Positions 62,918-64,000 of a stretch of DNA of 64,000 nucleotides are shown here, one piece after another (within the stretch, counting starts at the first letter, position 1; every line of letters starts with the position of its first letter). This stretch comes from Chitinophagaceae bacterium (GTDB lineage: Bacteria > Bacteroidota > Bacteroidia > Chitinophagales > Chitinophagaceae): NCBI GenBank assembly GCA_016720775.1, contig JADKJX010000001.1, positions 620,001 through 684,000 on the forward strand, written 5' to 3'. Below the pieces are notes generated by a model, which was not told the origin of the DNA, ran no database searches, and saw only the letters and a list, made by a program, of their open reading frames with translations. Both the position numbers and the translations under genes were made by a program.

Positions 62918-64000
62918 ATGTCTTACCATCCTCAGAATAAAGTACGTATTGTAACCGCTGCCAGCTTATTCGACGGGCACGATGCCGCCATTAATATCAT
63001 GCGCCGCATCATGCAGAGCAAGGGAGCCGAGATCATTCACCTGGGACACAACCGCAGCGTGCTTGAAATTGTGGAGTGCGCTATTGAAGAAGACGTGCAG
63101 GGCATTGCCATCACCAGCTACCAGGGGGGGCACGTAGAATTCTTTAAATACATGAAAGACCTTCTTGAGCAGAATGGATGCGGACATATAAAAATATTCG
63201 GCGGCGGCGGCGGAACAATATTGCCAGGCGAGATTGAAGAACTGCATAATTATGGGATCACCAAGATCTACAGTCCTGATGACGGAAGGAAGATGGGACT
63301 GGAAGGTATGATCGAAGATGTGGTGAAGCAATGCAGCCTCCCCAACCCCTCCAAAGGAGGAGCTTCTGAAACACTCCAATGGAATGGGAAATTACCATTG
63401 GATGAAGTAAAGGATATAAGAAGAATTGCCAGAGCTATAACACTCGCAGAGGATGGGAAAGATTATTCAAGCTTACTTTCTCAATTGAAAGAAAAAAATG
63501 GTAAAACTACAGATTCCAAAATCCCCCCTTTGGGGGGTGGGGGGGCTGTTCCTGTACTGGGTATAACCGGAACCGGCGGCGCTGGTAAAAGCAGTGTGAC
63601 CGATGAAATAGTAAGAAGGTTTTTGAATAATTATTCAGATAAGACCATAGCCGTAATTTCTGTTGACCCCTCCAAGAAAAAAACAGGCGGTGCATTGCTC
63701 GGCGACAGGATACGGATGAATTCCATCTCTTCACCCCGTGCTTATATGCGCAGCCTGGCAACAAGAGAAAGCGACAAGGCATTGAGTGAGTATGTGCAGG
63801 AAGCGATCGACATCTGCAAAGCAGCCGGGTATGATTTTATTATTTTAGAAAGTGCCGGTGTTGGGCAAAGTGATGCTTCTATTTTAGATTATGTCGACAT
63901 CAGCATGTACGTGATGACGCCGGAATACGGGGCTGCATCGCAACTGGAAAAAATAAATATGCTTGACTATGCCGATGTGGTTTGTGTAAACAAATTTGAT
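62918..64000 (+). CDS. icmF: Fused isobutyryl-CoA mutase IcmF (N-terminal part, runs off the window)
   Basis: Adenosylcobalamin enzyme that interconverts isobutyryl-CoA and butyryl-CoA, or a related acyl-CoA pair. From the ATG at 62918: B12-binding domain (about 1-135) with DGHDAAIN near residue 20 (the base-off His motif DxHxxG-like) and FGGGGGTILP; a linker with two repeat insertions; and the MeaI-type G domain with P-loop GTGGAGKSS at about 210-218 and Walker B-like SVDPSKKKTGG. The mutase domain should follow outside the window. The order B12-binding, GTPase, mutase is specific to IcmF, which separates it from MutA/MutB. Confidence 0.85.
   Translation, partial: MSYHPQNKVRIVTAASLFDGHDAAINIMRRIMQSKGAEIIHLGHNRSVLEIVECAIEEDVQGIAITSYQGGHVEFFKYMKDLLEQNGCGHIKIFGGGGGTILPGEIEELHNYGITKIYSPDDGRKMGLEGMIEDVVKQCSLPNPSKGGASETLQWNGKLPLDEVKDIRRIARAITLAEDGKDYSSLLSQLKEKNGKTTDSKIPPLGGGGAVPVLGITGTGGAGKSSVTDEIVRRFLNNYSDKTIAVISVDPSKKKTGGALLGDRIRMNSISSPRAYMRSLATRESDKALSEYVQEAIDICKAAGYDFIILESAGVGQSDASILDYVDISMYVMTPEYGAASQLEKINMLDYADVVCVNKFD
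63337..63365. repeat. C/G-rich palindromic repeat in icmF, left copy
   Basis: CCTCCCCAACCCCTCC, AAA, GGAGGAG. Translated in frame as LPNPSKGGA in the linker after the B12 domain. The inner arms are CCTCC and GGAGG. Confidence 0.65.
63516..63547. repeat. C/G-rich palindromic repeat in icmF, right copy
   Basis: ATCCCCCC, TTT, GGGGGGTGGGG. Translated in frame as KIPPLGGGGAV just before the P-loop domain. Its reverse complement aligns with the left copy, so the two are inverted copies 150 bp apart. Confidence 0.65.

Noticed and set aside
1..64000. Insertion sequences, prophage, integrase or tRNA-flanked island
   Set aside because: I saw no transposase, integrase, phage structural gene, tRNA or long terminal repeats in either strand.

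Overview
This window is a stretch of a Bacteroidota chromosome, most likely from the family Chitinophagaceae or a close relative. The evidence is the gliding-motility ABC ATPase GldA, many secreted proteins with C-terminal type IX secretion (T9SS) sorting domains or a gliding-motility C-terminal domain, SxxK-type lipoproteins, the DUF6089, DUF5777, DUF1501 and DUF1800 families, a fused isobutyryl-CoA mutase, and promoters of the Bacteroidota form TTTG-N(19-20)-TAnnTTTG. I see no rRNA, tRNA, CRISPR array, insertion sequence, phage or integron. The window is mostly core genome plus secreted surface proteins.

Layout. 1-2820: the end of a type I secretion ABC exporter, its HlyD-like adaptor and its TolC-like outer-membrane protein, the last two each broken by a one-base loss. 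2822-7659: a GH3/beta-lactamase fusion divergent from mutL. 7688-14107 (minus): an M14-like secreted protein, a large PKD-repeat T9SS protein with one eroded repeat, a PBP4-type lipoprotein and a ureohydrolase homologue. 14233-21918 (plus): korA without korB, a lipoprotein, a DUF1800/DUF1501 pair and a PKD/gliding-domain protein. 21949-34320 (minus): a DUF6089 protein with an in-frame amber codon, nth, a small conserved protein, a DivIC-like protein, eno, gldA, ricT, holB, two glutathione peroxidases, a beta-helix lipoprotein, comF and radA. 34765-42796 (plus): a TonB-dependent receptor, several small membrane proteins, a winged-helix regulator, an ABC-2 exporter (ATPase broken at an A7 run) and a LolA-like protein. 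42811-46120 (minus): pdxA and a T9SS protein. 46471-54734 (plus): an M1 metallopeptidase, a 1,697-residue T9SS protein with thrombospondin-3 repeats, and rsmA. 54790-61835: a divergent electron-transfer locus. 61987-64000: a barrel lipoprotein and the start of icmF.

The most system-like part is 54790-61835. On the plus strand a small protein, a four-cluster 4Fe-4S protein, an NrfD-type quinol-binding membrane subunit, a membrane-anchored Ig-like protein and a monoheme cytochrome c lie in one direction. Divergent from them are two lipoproteins with unusual CX4CH haem motifs and a DUF5777 outer-membrane barrel. No molybdopterin catalytic subunit is present, and a 66-bp dyad lies between the two arms. 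I infer a quinol-linked electron-transfer chain that may reach the outer membrane; this is a hypothesis.

Two other themes recur. First, five genes are each broken by the loss of one base in a short homopolymer, which points to uncorrected long-read indels rather than biology, although one lies at a canonical A_AAA_AAA slippery site. Second, short palindromic or heptad repeats typical of Bacteroidota intergenic DNA sit in frame inside conserved housekeeping genes (mutL, holB twice, icmF twice), always in linkers or loops.
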